From contig CANKZU010000001.1 of assembly GCA_947488615.1 (NCBI GenBank), forward strand, positions 186,001 through 250,000: DNA of 64,000 bases, read 5' to 3'. Every line of letters starts with the position of its first letter. Positions within the stretch are counted from its first letter, which is position 1. The DNA comes from an uncultured Aurantimonas sp. (GTDB lineage Bacteria > Pseudomonadota > Alphaproteobacteria > Rhizobiales > Rhizobiaceae). This document shows positions 50,338 to 63,604 of the stretch, in pieces. The position numbers were made by a program, and so were the translations under genes. The notes beneath the pieces are model-generated. The model was given only the letters and a program-made list of their open reading frames with translations, ran no database searches and was not told the DNA's origin.

Positions 50338-51162
50338 TCAATCGACGAATGCCCGCTCCACCACATAGGTGTCCGGCCGGCTGTTGGCGCCTTCCACAAA
50401 GCCGCGCGCGTCGAGCAGCTTCTCGGTGTCCTTCAGCATCGCCATGGAGCCGCAGATCATCGCCCGGTCGTCGGTCGGATCGAGCGGCGGAATGCCGAGT
50501 TCGTCGAACAGACGGCCGGTCTCGATCAGCGTGGTGATCCGGTGGCGACGGGTTTCGCCCTCCCGCGTCGCGCTCGCATGAAACAGCAGCTTGTCGCCGA
50601 TGAACTCGCTCATCAATTCGTCCGAGCGGGCCGCCTCGACGAGTTCGCGCCCGTACGTCAGTTCGGCTTCGAACCGGCACGTTTGGGTGAGGATCACCTG
50701 CTCGAACTTCTCGTAGGTCTCGGGATCGCGGACGACGCCCGCAAAGGGCGCAATGCCCGTACCGGTCGAGAACAGGAACAGCCGTTTGCCGGGCTTCAGC
50801 GCGTCGAGCACCAGCGTCCCGGTCGACTTCTTGCGCATCAGCACGGTATCGCCGACGGCAATTTTCTGCAGATGCTCGGTCAGCGGTCCGTCCGGGACCT
50901 TGATCGAGAAGAACTCCAGTTCCTCGTCCCAGGATGGGCTGGCGATCGAATAGGCGCGGAAAACCGGCTTTTCCGCATTCGGCAAGCCGATCATGACGAA
51001 TTCGCCCGAACGGAACCGGAAGCTCTGCGGCCGGGAGATGCGGAACGAGAACAAGCTGTCCGTGTAGTGCGTCACCGACGTGACGGTTTCGGCAAAGACG
51101 CCTGCCGGAATGGGAAAGGCGGTTTCCGGCGTACGCTCCATCTGGAGGGCGAGAGAACTCAT
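50338..51162 (-). CDS. fpr: ferredoxin--NADP(+) reductase
   Basis: RIS RPQSFRFRSGEFVMIGL, AYSIASPSWDEELEFFSIKVPDGPLT, LFLFSTGTGIAPF. Confidence 0.93.
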   Translation of the reverse strand: MSSLALQMERTPETAFPIPAGVFAETVTSVTHYTDSLFSFRISRPQSFRFRSGEFVMIGLPNAEKPVFRAYSIASPSWDEELEFFSIKVPDGPLTEHLQKIAVGDTVLMRKKSTGTLVLDALKPGKRLFLFSTGTGIAPFAGVVRDPETYEKFEQVILTQTCRFEAELTYGRELVEAARSDELMSEFIGDKLLFHASATREGETRRHRITTLIETGRLFDELGIPPLDPTDDRAMICGSMAMLKDTEKLLDARGFVEGANSRPDTYVVERAFVD

Positions 51163-51472
51163 CGGGTTTCGTCCTTATTCATTCGCAATCGGCGCTTTGC
51201 ACCACTCACAGCGGTTCGCCCACCCGGCGCCGGCGCTCGCGCGCCATCTGCCGCCGGCTCTTTACTCCCGTTTGACGGGAGAAGCGGTTGTTGGACCGCC
51301 CGCGACCTCGCCGCCGCTATGATCGTCACGACAGTATATAGTCCCCCCGATACCGCATCGCAGCGTCGTGCGTTCCAATTAACCGCGCGATTGCGGGAAA
51401 TTTTCGCGCTGGGCACGCCGCAAAGGTGGCCTCGGTCTCCACGGCGATCGTCATGTATCCGGATTGCCCCAC

Positions 51473-55258
<3,786 letters not shown>

Positions 55259-55292
55259 GGCGTCATCGATCCCGGTTTCCCGTCCGCAGATC

Positions 55293-55312
55293 ACATAAAG
55301 ATATGCTTATGT
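55293..55312. promoter_or_regulatory. imperfect palindrome upstream of metH, candidate regulator operator
   Basis: ACATAAAGATATGCTTATGT 35 bp upstream of the metH ATG. Confidence 0.45.
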
Positions 55313-55865
55313 CAACAAATCATCACGGCCAAGACCGGCCTGGAATGGCCGCGCGGCATTGCCCGCGCCGCGTATCGCGGCCGGCGTATGCATTCCTCGA
55401 CAGTGGTTTCGCCTCCGGTCGTTCCTTGCCACAACCCAATCTTCGATGCCGCTCTCACGAGCAGCGGGACGCCGGAGGCGAACCCTCCGACTGTTTTAAG
55501 TCAATACGGTCCGCCTCCGGCATCCCGCGCGGCGTTTGGCCAACCCTTCGACACGAAAAACCCGCCTGTTCATGGGGTTCCGTGCGCTGCCGGATCTTCA
55601 CGCCCGTGGCAGGGCGTTCAAGCGGACCGATCCGCAGACCCCTCGATAGTGGGGGACGGTCCGGCGGGAGCAAAGAGCCGTCCGGGCCGCTCGCCCTCCG
55701 GAAGAGCGAAACGTCGCGGACACCGCACCGCCAGGGATTTCTCCCCTTGGCCCAACGAAGGATCCCGGTGATCATTCGCGCCCGTTCCGTGGGCCGGCGG
55801 TGAGAGAAGTATGCGGGAGGGCAAAAGGGTGGGGAGAAATTTTTCTGGGCACGCGGCTTTTTTAG

Positions 55866-56096
55866 AAGAGCGCATCCATCCAAACCTCGTCATCCCGGCA
55901 TTGGATAAAGGCCGGGACGCTTGTCGAAGGACGCGCCCATCCAAGCCGCACGCGCTATGCGCATCAACAGCAACTGCTGGTTCTGATCGATGACTATATA
56001 TGGGTGATGCCCTTCGTGGAGCAGAACGGCATCTTTCTCAAGACGATGTATCCGAGCCGCAAGGCGACGAAACGGTATCAGGAGTCGATTGGATGA
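55866..56096 (+). pseudogene. truncated/frameshifted toxin of a CopG-partnered TA pair
   Basis: Open frame without usable start: ...HPSRTRYAHQQQLLVLIDDYIWVMPFVEQNGIFLKTMYPSRKATKRYQESIG*, overlaps antitoxin start. Confidence 0.6.
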
Positions 56097-56377
56097 AGCA
56101 GCGAAAGGAACCCGAACCGATCTTCGACAGCGAGGAGGAGCGCGCGGAATTCGCGTTTCACGACTCGGACGAATGGGTCTCGGTCGGCAACATTGAGGAA
56201 CAGCGTGCCCTCTTGCAGACGGCGGCGCGGCGCTTCTTGGCCGGCAGTCCCCGCAAACGCATTTCCATCGCCATTCCGGAACGCGATTTGGCGCGGCTCA
56301 AGACCAGGGCGGCCGAAAAAGGCATGCCCTATCAGACTTTGATCAACTCGATCCTGCATGAGTATGTCGAGGGATAA
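56094..56377 (+). CDS. CopG/BrnA-like antitoxin
   Basis: MKQRKEPEPIFDSEEERAEFAFHDSDEWVSVGNIEEQRALLQTAARRFLAG...RISIAIPERDLARLKTRAAEKGMPYQTLINSILHEYV. Confidence 0.85.
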
Positions 56378-56506
56378 TCGCGCGCCGACGCGCGAAGGTG
56401 GCGCGCACGGCCCCGAATGGGTCCCCACGCAAGGCCGAGATGACACGCGAAATGGAGGATGACGACGTGTGGACGACGCCGGCATCCTCTCCGCGCCACC
56501 GCGGCT

Positions 56507-57871
56507 TCATAGACTCGTGTGCAATTCGTCCAGTGACCGCCGCGTCGTCTCGGCGATCGTGTCGATGTGCTCAGCCTCGATGATCAGCGGCGGGCAGAAG
56601 GCGAGGCAATCGCCGATGGCGCGCGAGATGACGCCATTCTTCTGCAGGATGGCGAAGGCTTGCGCCGCCATCGCGCCGGGCGGCTGCATCGCCGTCTTCG
56701 CCTTCTTGTCGGTGACGAGTTCGATCGCCGCGATCAGCCCGACGCCGCGTACCTCGCCGACCAGCGGATGATCCTCCAACTCGCGCAACCGACGCTGCAT
56801 CAGCGTTCCCATCTCGCGCGCGTTCCCGACGAGGTCCTTTTCCTCGATGATCTTGAGGTTTTCCAAGGCCACCGCAGCCGCCACCGGGTGACCCGACGCC
56901 GTAAAGCCGGTACCGAGCGTGCCGATCTCGGCCGACCGGTCGGCGATCGGCTCATAGACCCTGTCGTTGATCAGCAGCGCGGAGATCGGCAGATAGGAGG
57001 AGGACAGCGCCTTCGACAGCGTCATGATGTCCGGCTCGATCCCATAGGTCTGCGATCCGAACATCTCCCCCGTGCGGCCGAAGCCGCAGATCACCTCGTC
57101 GGCCACCAGCAGGATGTCGTGACGCTTCAGCACGGCCTGGATCTTCTCCCAATAGGTCGGCGGCGGCACCACCACGCCGCCCGCGCCCATCACCGGCTCG
57201 CCGATGAAGGCGGCAATCGTCTCCGGCCCCTCCGCCTGGATCATCGCTTCGAGGTCCTCGGCGCAGCGGGTGGCGAAATCCTCCTCGCTCTCACCGTCGC
57301 GGCCCTCGCGCCAGTAATGCGGGCAGGTCGTGTGCAGCACGCCCTCGATCGGCAGGTCGAAATCGCGATGGTTGTTGACGAGGCCGGTCAGGCTCGCCGA
57401 GGCCAGCGTGACGCCGTGATAGCCGCGCATCCGGCTGATGAACTTCTTCTTCCGCGGCTGGCCGAGCGCGTTGGCGCGATAGCGCACCAGCTTCATCATG
57501 GTGTCGTTGGCTTCGGAGCCGGAATTGGTGAAATAGGCCTTCGACATCGGCACCGGCGCCATCGCGACCAGCTTCTCGGCGAGTTCGATCGCCGGCGTAT
57601 GCGATTTGTGGGTGAAGGTGTGGTAGTAGGGCAGCTTGCCCATCTGCTTGGCCGCGGCGTCGACCAGCCGCTGTTCGCCGAAGCCGACGGCGACGCTCCA
57701 CAGCCCGGCCATCGCCTCGATATAGCGGTTGCCGTCGGTGTCGGTCACGAACACCCCCTCGCCCTGGTCGATCACCACCGGGCCGTTCGCCTCGTGCTTG
57801 CGGGCATCGGTGTAGCTGTGCAGGTGGAACGCGATGTCGCGCGCCTCGATCGAGTTCGGCTGAACGGTCAT
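56507..57871 (-). CDS. class III (omega) aminotransferase
   Basis: YIEAMAGLWSVAVGFGEQRLVDAA, FTNSGSEANDTMMKL, VADEVICGFGRTGEMFG, LSKALSSSYLPISALLI. Confidence 0.94.
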   Translation of the reverse strand: MTVQPNSIEARDIAFHLHSYTDARKHEANGPVVIDQGEGVFVTDTDGNRYIEAMAGLWSVAVGFGEQRLVDAAAKQMGKLPYYHTFTHKSHTPAIELAEKLVAMAPVPMSKAYFTNSGSEANDTMMKLVRYRANALGQPRKKKFISRMRGYHGVTLASASLTGLVNNHRDFDLPIEGVLHTTCPHYWREGRDGESEEDFATRCAEDLEAMIQAEGPETIAAFIGEPVMGAGGVVVPPPTYWEKIQAVLKRHDILLVADEVICGFGRTGEMFGSQTYGIEPDIMTLSKALSSSYLPISALLINDRVYEPIADRSAEIGTLGTGFTASGHPVAAAVALENLKIIEEKDLVGNAREMGTLMQRRLRELEDHPLVGEVRGVGLIAAIELVTDKKAKTAMQPPGAMAAQAFAILQKNGVISRAIGDCLAFCPPLIIEAEHIDTIAETTRRSLDELHTSL

Positions 57872-58075
57872 GGGGCATCACTCCGGTTCGACGATGGTTT
57901 CCGATGCCGGCTCTCGGCACGGCGCAGGCATGCTCATGTGCTGTGGTGCGCTGCCACAAGGCATTTGGTCAACCGACCGTACAAAAATTCCGGATGCCGC
58001 GTGTCGCCCGTCGGAATCCCTGCCAAAGCACATGGTCAGCCTTGCGCAAGTTACGAGGACTACCCATTTAGGGAT

Positions 58076-58224
58076 GGTGCAACGCGTCCCTGACACTCAG
58101 GTCGATGCGCCAAAGGCCTTCAGCTTCCCGTCCGACCACGGATGTACTGGCGATTCGGGAAGCGAGGGCCGCACAGTCTCGCAAGAGACGCGGAGCCGCC
58201 GGGAGAAATCCAGGCGGCTTTTTC
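58076..58224 (+). ncRNA. candidate structured small RNA ending in an intrinsic terminator
   Basis: 8-bp stem GCTTCCCG/CGGGAAGC (58123..58130 / 58156..58163), GTCTC-GCAA-GAGAC hairpin (58176..58189), terminator stem and T-run; promoter-like CTTGCG-N17-CCATTT at 58041..58069. Confidence 0.5.
58194..58223 (+). terminator. rho-independent terminator
   Basis: AGCCGCC-GGGAGAAATCCA-GGCGGCT followed by TTTT. Confidence 0.8.
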
Positions 58225-58343
58225 GTTTGTCGCGGCTTGAAGCTCGTCCGATGCTTTGGGCTGCGAGGTCACACGATGCCGGGAAGCCTGTTCGCTCCCG
58301 GCAGAGCTGATGTCACGATCGAAACCAGGAAGCCCACCGACCG

Positions 58344-59027
58344 CTACTTCTGTTCAGCTTGCGTCGCGCCGGGGCTCAGCACCGGCAGCACGATGTCCAC
58401 CGTGCCAGCACCCTCGAAGGTCAGGGTCACCGCAATGCCGGCACCTTGCCGGAACGGCTCGGCGACGTCGAAAAACATCAGGTGTTTTCCTCCCGGCGCC
58501 AGCGAGATCGTCTCTCCCGGGGGGATCGTCAGATCGTCCTTCAGAGCGCGCATTCGCATCACCTCGCCCTCCATCGCCATTTCGTGCAACTCGACCCGTC
58601 CCGCCGCGGGTGACGCCATCGAGATCAGCCGATCGGCCTCCGAACCCGGATTGACGATCGTCAGATAGCCGCCACCGACCTTCGCGCCCGGCAGCATGGC
58701 GCGGGTAAAGCCGTCCCAGATCCGCAGATCGCCGACTACCGCCTGCGAAGACGCAGACGACATGGGCTTTGCCGTCTCGACGCTCTCCTGCATCGCACCG
58801 TGGTCCATTCCGCCGTGCATCCCCTGCGTCGCGACATCGGCGGAGTCGCCGGATTCCGCGATAAGCATCGGTGCCGGCTGGTCTGGTTCAATGGCGAAGA
58901 TCTCTTTGACGGGTGTGCCGTCCGAGGCCGTCGCATCGACAAGCGAGACATCGGCATGGGCATTGGACAACGGGATGCAGGCGACGAGTGCCGCCGCCGC
59001 GAACACGCGGCTGATGAGAATGGTCAT
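58344..59027 (-). CDS. PCuAC copper chaperone domain protein with His/Met-rich N-terminal extension
   Basis: VELHEMAMEGEVMRMRALKDDLTIPPGETISLAPGGKHLMFFDV; linker MHGGMDHGAM. Confidence 0.9.
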   Translation of the reverse strand: MTILISRVFAAAALVACIPLSNAHADVSLVDATASDGTPVKEIFAIEPDQPAPMLIAESGDSADVATQGMHGGMDHGAMQESVETAKPMSSASSQAVVGDLRIWDGFTRAMLPGAKVGGGYLTIVNPGSEADRLISMASPAAGRVELHEMAMEGEVMRMRALKDDLTIPPGETISLAPGGKHLMFFDVAEPFRQGAGIAVTLTFEGAGTVDIVLPVLSPGATQAEQK

Positions 59028-59085
59028 GCTAATCTCCAGAAAGCAGGTGGGCGCGATTCAACGCCCGACAAAGTGCGGATCGGCT

Positions 59086-59502
59086 TCAGGAGATGGTGGG
59101 AGGACTTTGTCCGGCGCGCGCAAACAGTGCCAGCGGCCTGCGATCCGCCGCGACGGGCCAGACCGGCAGATCGACGGACGTGCCGTCGCGGAAAACGGGA
59201 TGCGCCGCAAGCGGGATCCGGGCGTCGCCGGCGATCCCTGCGTGGCAGCAGACTGCAGCAAGGCACGGGCAGTCGACCATGCCGCCAGCACCGCTCGAGG
59301 AATGCCCGGCCGTCCCCTGCCCCGTACAGATGATCGCGCCGGGTCCAGCGCCTTGCGCCGCCATGGCTCCCTGCGCCAACCCACCCACGAGCAGTTGGAC
59401 GAGCAATAGCAGAAGCCCAAGCGCGGCAAAGCCGCTACGCTCTCGTCGCAGGGCCTTCATGGGGCCGGAGGGGGAAACGACGGACATGATCCCCGCTAGC
59501 AT
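59086..59502 (-). CDS. DUF2946-like protein
   Basis: N-terminal TM, Cys/His-containing VDCPCLAAVCCHAG segment; position next to PCuAC. Confidence 0.65.
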   Translation of the reverse strand: MLAGIMSVVSPSGPMKALRRERSGFAALGLLLLLVQLLVGGLAQGAMAAQGAGPGAIICTGQGTAGHSSSGAGGMVDCPCLAAVCCHAGIAGDARIPLAAHPVFRDGTSVDLPVWPVAADRRPLALFARAGQSPPTIS

Positions 59503-59540
59503 GCCGTCCGCACGCCGTCACCTTCATCAATACGGAACCG

Positions 59541-60029
59541 TCAGGCGGCCGGCTTCATACGCTGCCGTGCGATGACGCGGCCGTGGCCGAACAGGAAGCC
59601 ATCGACAGCGAGGCGCCCACCGCCGAAGACGACCAGCGCCAGAGCCATCGCCGCCCAGGGCAGATGAAAATTCGCCCATCCGTCCGGGATCGTCAACTGG
59701 ATGACCGCAGTCATCACCAGCAGACCGAACGCCGCGAAGCGGGTGCCCAGACCCAACACCAGCAGGATTGGCAGGACGATCTCGGCGATCCCGGACAGAT
59801 ACGCGCTGAAGATCGGCAACGGGAAGTCGTACACGCCGCCGAGGATGTGCAGCTTGAACTCCTCGTTGAACAGGTAGCGCGCGCCGCCCGACAGTTGCAG
59901 AAACCCGTCCCACTTCGTCAGGCCCGAGCGGAAGAACGGTACCGCCAGCGCGAGGCGCAAAGCCAGCAGCGGCAGCGAGGGAGGAATGGCCGCAAGGCCC
60001 GCCTCGACGCGGCGCGGCAACTCAGACAT
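59541..60029 (-). CDS. DoxX family membrane protein
   Basis: ALRLALAVPFFRSGLTKWDGFLQLSGGARYLFNEEF; four TM pattern. Confidence 0.92.
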   Translation of the reverse strand: MSELPRRVEAGLAAIPPSLPLLALRLALAVPFFRSGLTKWDGFLQLSGGARYLFNEEFKLHILGGVYDFPLPIFSAYLSGIAEIVLPILLVLGLGTRFAAFGLLVMTAVIQLTIPDGWANFHLPWAAMALALVVFGGGRLAVDGFLFGHGRVIARQRMKPAA

Positions 60030-60822
60030 CGGAGGTCTCCCTGTCCCTGACGGCGCGGACAACGCCAAGATTGATGAGCGCAACCAGCGCTCGTCCGAAA
60101 TCGAATGCGGCGTCCGCCTCGATCGCAGCTTCGGCCGCTTGAGCTAAGGTTCGGCCCGACAACAGAGCGGCAACGAAGCTCTCGTCTGCTGGTGGCAGCA
60201 CGGTCAGGCCTATCCGGGCCTTGGGGCGGGTGACCAGGACGTCCTCGCCGGTCCATTCGACGACCGGCTTTACCGGTTCGACCTGGTGGTTCGACCAGAT
60301 CGTCCCGACCGGAAAGGTGGCGCGGACGAGACGCACGGCCGGATGAGCTTCGATGACCATGTCGCCCAGCCGTTCGGGATCGAGCGCGGCGATCGCCGCC
60401 ATGTCGAGCGCTGGCGCTTCCACGGCGTGATACGATTCCGAGACGGCGATCTCGATCCGCGCAACGTCGGCGAGATAGGGAACCGTGTCCGCCGGCGCGA
60501 ACGAGGCGACGAATGCCGGAAATTCGGCGCCGTATTCCAGCAACACCGGCGAGCGCGGCTTCACCGCCTGAACGAATTCCCGCGCCATGCCACGGAAGAA
60601 GTCGTCTCCGACGAGCTGCCTGGTGACCGGGAAGCGCTTACCGAGCGCCTCCACCAGCGAGACATGCACATTGTTGCGATAGATGGCGAAACGACTGGCA
60701 TCGGGCATACCCCGCCGCGTCGTCAGACCTTTTGGCACGGACGGCGCCTGCCTCGCGGTCAACGCGGCGACGAAGTCGGTCGCGGGCAGCGACGGCGGCT
60801 CAGGCGCGGTCTGGCCGCTCAT
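60022..60822 (-). CDS. bufC: DUF2063 protein (bufferin partner BufC-like)
   Basis: [41 protein letters not shown]. Confidence 0.9.
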   Translation of the reverse strand: MSGQTAPEPPSLPATDFVAALTARQAPSVPKGLTTRRGMPDASRFAIYRNNVHVSLVEALGKRFPVTRQLVGDDFFRGMAREFVQAVKPRSPVLLEYGAEFPAFVASFAPADTVPYLADVARIEIAVSESYHAVEAPALDMAAIAALDPERLGDMVIEAHPAVRLVRATFPVGTIWSNHQVEPVKPVVEWTGEDVLVTRPKARIGLTVLPPADESFVAALLSGRTLAQAAEAAIEADAAFDFGRALVALINLGVVRAVRDRETSDV

Positions 60823-61733
60823 GCCGCCGACCGGGAAAGCGCTCGGCCGCAACCCTGGCGTTCGAGCGCCATCGCCGTCTCGACGCGGCAAACCTCGTCT
60901 AGCAGCCGTCCAAAAGCCGGCACATCACTGTCCCATTCGACCAAGGTCGCCACCGGTCCGGTCCGCTTCAGCGTATGACGGTAAAGGTCGAAGACGTCCG
61001 GCAGAACCGGCGATCCATGGGCGTCGATCAGTAGGCGCTCGCCGGCATCGTCGACGGTCTCATCATAACCCGCGAGATGGAGTTCCCCCACGTTTTCGAC
61101 GGGAAACCGGTCGATATAGGCGACGGGATCGAGACCGTGATTGACTGCTGAAACCATAACGTTGTTGACATCGAGCAGCAGCCCGCACCCGGTGCGATCG
61201 GACACGGCCGCGAGGAAGTCGATCTCGTCGATCGTCGATTCCTCGAAGAGGAGATAGGTCGACGGATTTTCCAGCAGCATCCGCACGCCGAGAACGTGCT
61301 GTGTCTCGGCGACATGCGCCGACACCCGCTCGAGCGTCGCTTGCGTGTAGGGAAGCGGCAGCAGGTCGTTCAGATAGGCGCTGTCGTGGGTCGACCATGC
61401 CAGATGTTCGGAAAAGCTCTCCGGCCGGTAGCGGTCGATCAGGCGCCGCAGGCGAGCGAGATGCTCGCGGTCGAGCCGCCCCTCCCCGCCAATCGACAGA
61501 CCGACGCCGTGCAGCGACAGCGGATAGCGCGCGCGGATCGCTTCGAGATAGCGGTGCGGTGGTCCGCCCTCTCCCATGTAGTTTTCGGCATGCACCTCGA
61601 AGAAGCCAACGTTTGGCGCAGTATCCAGAATGTCGCGATAGTGCTCGGGCTTCAGGCCGAGACCCGCCGCCGCCGGCAGTGCGGCGCCCGTCTTCGCTCG
61701 CTCGATCGCATCGCGAGCGGGTCCGTCGATCAT
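60819..61733 (-). CDS. bufB: DUF692 multinuclear iron-dependent oxidase (MNIO; BufB-like)
   Basis: [67 protein letters not shown]. Confidence 0.93.
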   Translation of the reverse strand: MIDGPARDAIERAKTGAALPAAAGLGLKPEHYRDILDTAPNVGFFEVHAENYMGEGGPPHRYLEAIRARYPLSLHGVGLSIGGEGRLDREHLARLRRLIDRYRPESFSEHLAWSTHDSAYLNDLLPLPYTQATLERVSAHVAETQHVLGVRMLLENPSTYLLFEESTIDEIDFLAAVSDRTGCGLLLDVNNVMVSAVNHGLDPVAYIDRFPVENVGELHLAGYDETVDDAGERLLIDAHGSPVLPDVFDLYRHTLKRTGPVATLVEWDSDVPAFGRLLDEVCRVETAMALERQGCGRALSRSAA

Positions 61734-61803
61734 CTCGTTCTCCCTCAGAATGATCCGGGAGAAGACCCGGTGCGAAAGCCGGGCCTTCTGAAAATCGAAC
61801 GAC

Positions 61804-62097
61804 TTAGGCTGGAAGGTCGCGCGTGAGCGGCTCGGTCGAGCCATTGCGGTCGCCGGGCAATTCCATCGTCTCGCAGGTGCCCACCGGCACTGCTTTCCAG
61901 GCATTGCCCTGGTAATCGAGCGACGCGGTACCGGCACAGGTCGTCCCCGGCCCGGCGGCGCAGTCGTTCTGGCCGGCGAGCGCCACGCCGTAGCACTTGA
62001 CGGTTTCCTTGTCCTGAGCCGCGGCTGGGATCGCGGTGGTTGTGAGCGCAGCGGCCAGAGAGCCGGCCAGTGCGAGATTAAATGAGCGACGGTCCAT
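61804..62097 (-). CDS. bufA: DUF2282 bufferin-type RiPP precursor (BufA-like)
   Basis: 97 aa, [78 protein letters not shown]; four Cys after signal peptide. Confidence 0.92.
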   Translation of the reverse strand: MDRRSFNLALAGSLAAALTTTAIPAAAQDKETVKCYGVALAGQNDCAAGPGTTCAGTASLDYQGNAWKAVPVGTCETMELPGDRNGSTEPLTRDLPA

Positions 62098-62139
62098 GGA
62101 GTCCTCCTTCGAGACCTTTGATCGGGCGAGGCGATCATC

Positions 62140-62240
62140 AGAGCGCCGTGCGTCCACCCGGACCCACAAAGAACGCTCTGACATTTGGATCGAGCATCGG
62201 AATGATCCAAAAAACGGATGCCGCTTTTGGGTCCGATACT
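62140..62240 (-). repeat. Rhizobiales double-hairpin intergenic repeat, copy 1
   Basis: Reverse complement AGTATCGGACCCAAAAGCGGCATCCGTTTTTTGGATCATTCCGATGCTCGATCC...GCACGGCGCTCT matches 63605..63706. Confidence 0.88.
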
Positions 62241-62259
62241 CTCGCCCCGCCTCCCGCTT

Positions 62260-62285
62260 TTCGCGCCCCCGTCGCCCAACGTTAC
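62260..62285 (-). promoter_or_regulatory. candidate SigF-type ECF promoter of bufA operon
   Basis: Minus strand GTAACG-TTGGGCGACGGGGGCG(16)-CGAA. Confidence 0.65.
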
Positions 62286-62390
62286 ACGCCTTGGGCTGTC
62301 ACCATGATGTGAACAGGCTTGAGAGCGAGCGACCGAAAATTTTGCGATGCTGCGAAACATCATCACCGCTCCACGCGAAGGACCAACACG

Positions 62391-62942
62391 ATGCCCGTCC
62401 CGCCAGCCGATTTCGGACGACTGGACACGCTTTTGACCTCCGCGAACACGGGGGACGAGAATGCGTATCGTCAGTTTCTTGAGGAGGCCGCGAAAATCCT
62501 GCGGGGATTCGCCAGACGGAAGGCGCCCGCAAGTGCCAGTGGCTTCGATCCGGAGGACCTCGTGCAGGAAATCTTGATGGCCGTCCATGTCAAGCGCCAC
62601 ACTTGGCGAGAGGGCGAACCGGTGGCTCCGTGGCTGTTCGCGATCGCCCGCTACAAAGCGATCGACGCCTATCGCCGACACGGCCGCAGGGTAAACCTCG
62701 ACATCGCGGACTTTACCGACAAGCTTGAGGATCCGGCGACCGTCCCGACCGCAAACAGGCTCGATGTCGCCAAAGCATTGCGGCTGCTCGCCGGACGCCA
62801 GAGAGAGGTCGTGGCCGCGCTGTCGCTCGAAGGACGTTCCGTCGGCGAAACCGCGATCCGGCTGGGTGTGACGGAGGGAGCGGTCCGGGTTGCGTTTCAC
62901 CGCGGGCTGGCCTCGATCGCCGCGAAATTTGGACAGGCCTGA
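62391..62942 (+). CDS. sigF: ECF RNA polymerase sigma factor (SigF-like)
   Basis: [21 protein letters not shown], region 4 [41 protein letters not shown]. Confidence 0.92.
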   Translation: MPVPPADFGRLDTLLTSANTGDENAYRQFLEEAAKILRGFARRKAPASASGFDPEDLVQEILMAVHVKRHTWREGEPVAPWLFAIARYKAIDAYRRHGRRVNLDIADFTDKLEDPATVPTANRLDVAKALRLLAGRQREVVAALSLEGRSVGETAIRLGVTEGAVRVAFHRGLASIAAKFGQA

Positions 62943-62944
62943 AT

Positions 62945-63583
62945 ATGGACACGCAATTCCTCATCGAAACGCTTGCCTCCGACCGTGATCGCAAAGCGTG
63001 CGACCAAGGCCCCTCGTGGTTGTTCCTCGCGGTCCTGGCAGCCGGCACGACAGGGGTCTTGTTCTTCGCTGCGATCGGATTGCGGCCTGACATCGCCTAT
63101 GCCATCGAAACCGCCCGCTTCATCGTGAAAGTCGTCATCAGCGGCGCCCTGGCCGTAGCGGCCTTTCTCGCCATGCGCACCCTGGCGCGTCCGGGAGCCT
63201 CGAAGAGGCCGCCGCTCGACTGGCTGGTTCTGCCGGGCGGTCTTCTCATGCTCGCCGTGGCGGCGGAATTATATGTCGTTCCGCCGAATCGCTGGGCGGA
63301 TAGCTTGATCGGCACGAACTATGTGATGTGCGTGATCGCTATCGTTTCGCTGGGTACGCCGCTGCTGATCATGTTCCTCTGGGCGTTGCACCGACAGGCG
63401 CCGACGCGGCCGGCTCTAGCCGGCGCGATGGCGGGCCTTGCCTCGGCCTCGGTGGCCGCCTTCTTCTACACTGCCCAATGCCCCAACGACTCGCCGTTGT
63501 TCGTAGCGGTCTGGTACTCGTTCGCTTCGCTGATCCTCGTCGCCGCCGGCGCATTCGCGGGCCACCGTGTGTTGCGGTGGTGA
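62945..63583 (+). CDS. nrsF: NrsF/DUF1109 family anti-sigma membrane protein
   Basis: Six-TM-like protein directly after sigma gene; [20 protein letters not shown]..., [14 protein letters not shown]. Confidence 0.9.
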   Translation: MDTQFLIETLASDRDRKACDQGPSWLFLAVLAAGTTGVLFFAAIGLRPDIAYAIETARFIVKVVISGALAVAAFLAMRTLARPGASKRPPLDWLVLPGGLLMLAVAAELYVVPPNRWADSLIGTNYVMCVIAIVSLGTPLLIMFLWALHRQAPTRPALAGAMAGLASASVAAFFYTAQCPNDSPLFVAVWYSFASLILVAAGAFAGHRVLRW

Positions 63584-63604
63584 ACCGAGCCTGCCCCACC
63601 GTCT

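Noticed and set aside
51262-51285. Hairpin CTCCCG-TTTGA-CGGGAG upstream of fpr
   Set aside because: Probably a degenerate REP-like palindrome; single short hairpin without further support.
57870-58310. 146-aa plus-strand ORF between the aminotransferase and PCuAC genes
   Set aside because: Low-complexity Arg/Ser-rich translation overlapping the structured RNA candidate and terminator; no domain-like pattern.
62286-62390. SigF-type autoregulatory promoter before the sigma gene on the plus strand
   Set aside because: GTGAAC...CCGAA is present but spacing and -35 do not match the GTAACS-N16-CGAA pattern; too weak to claim.
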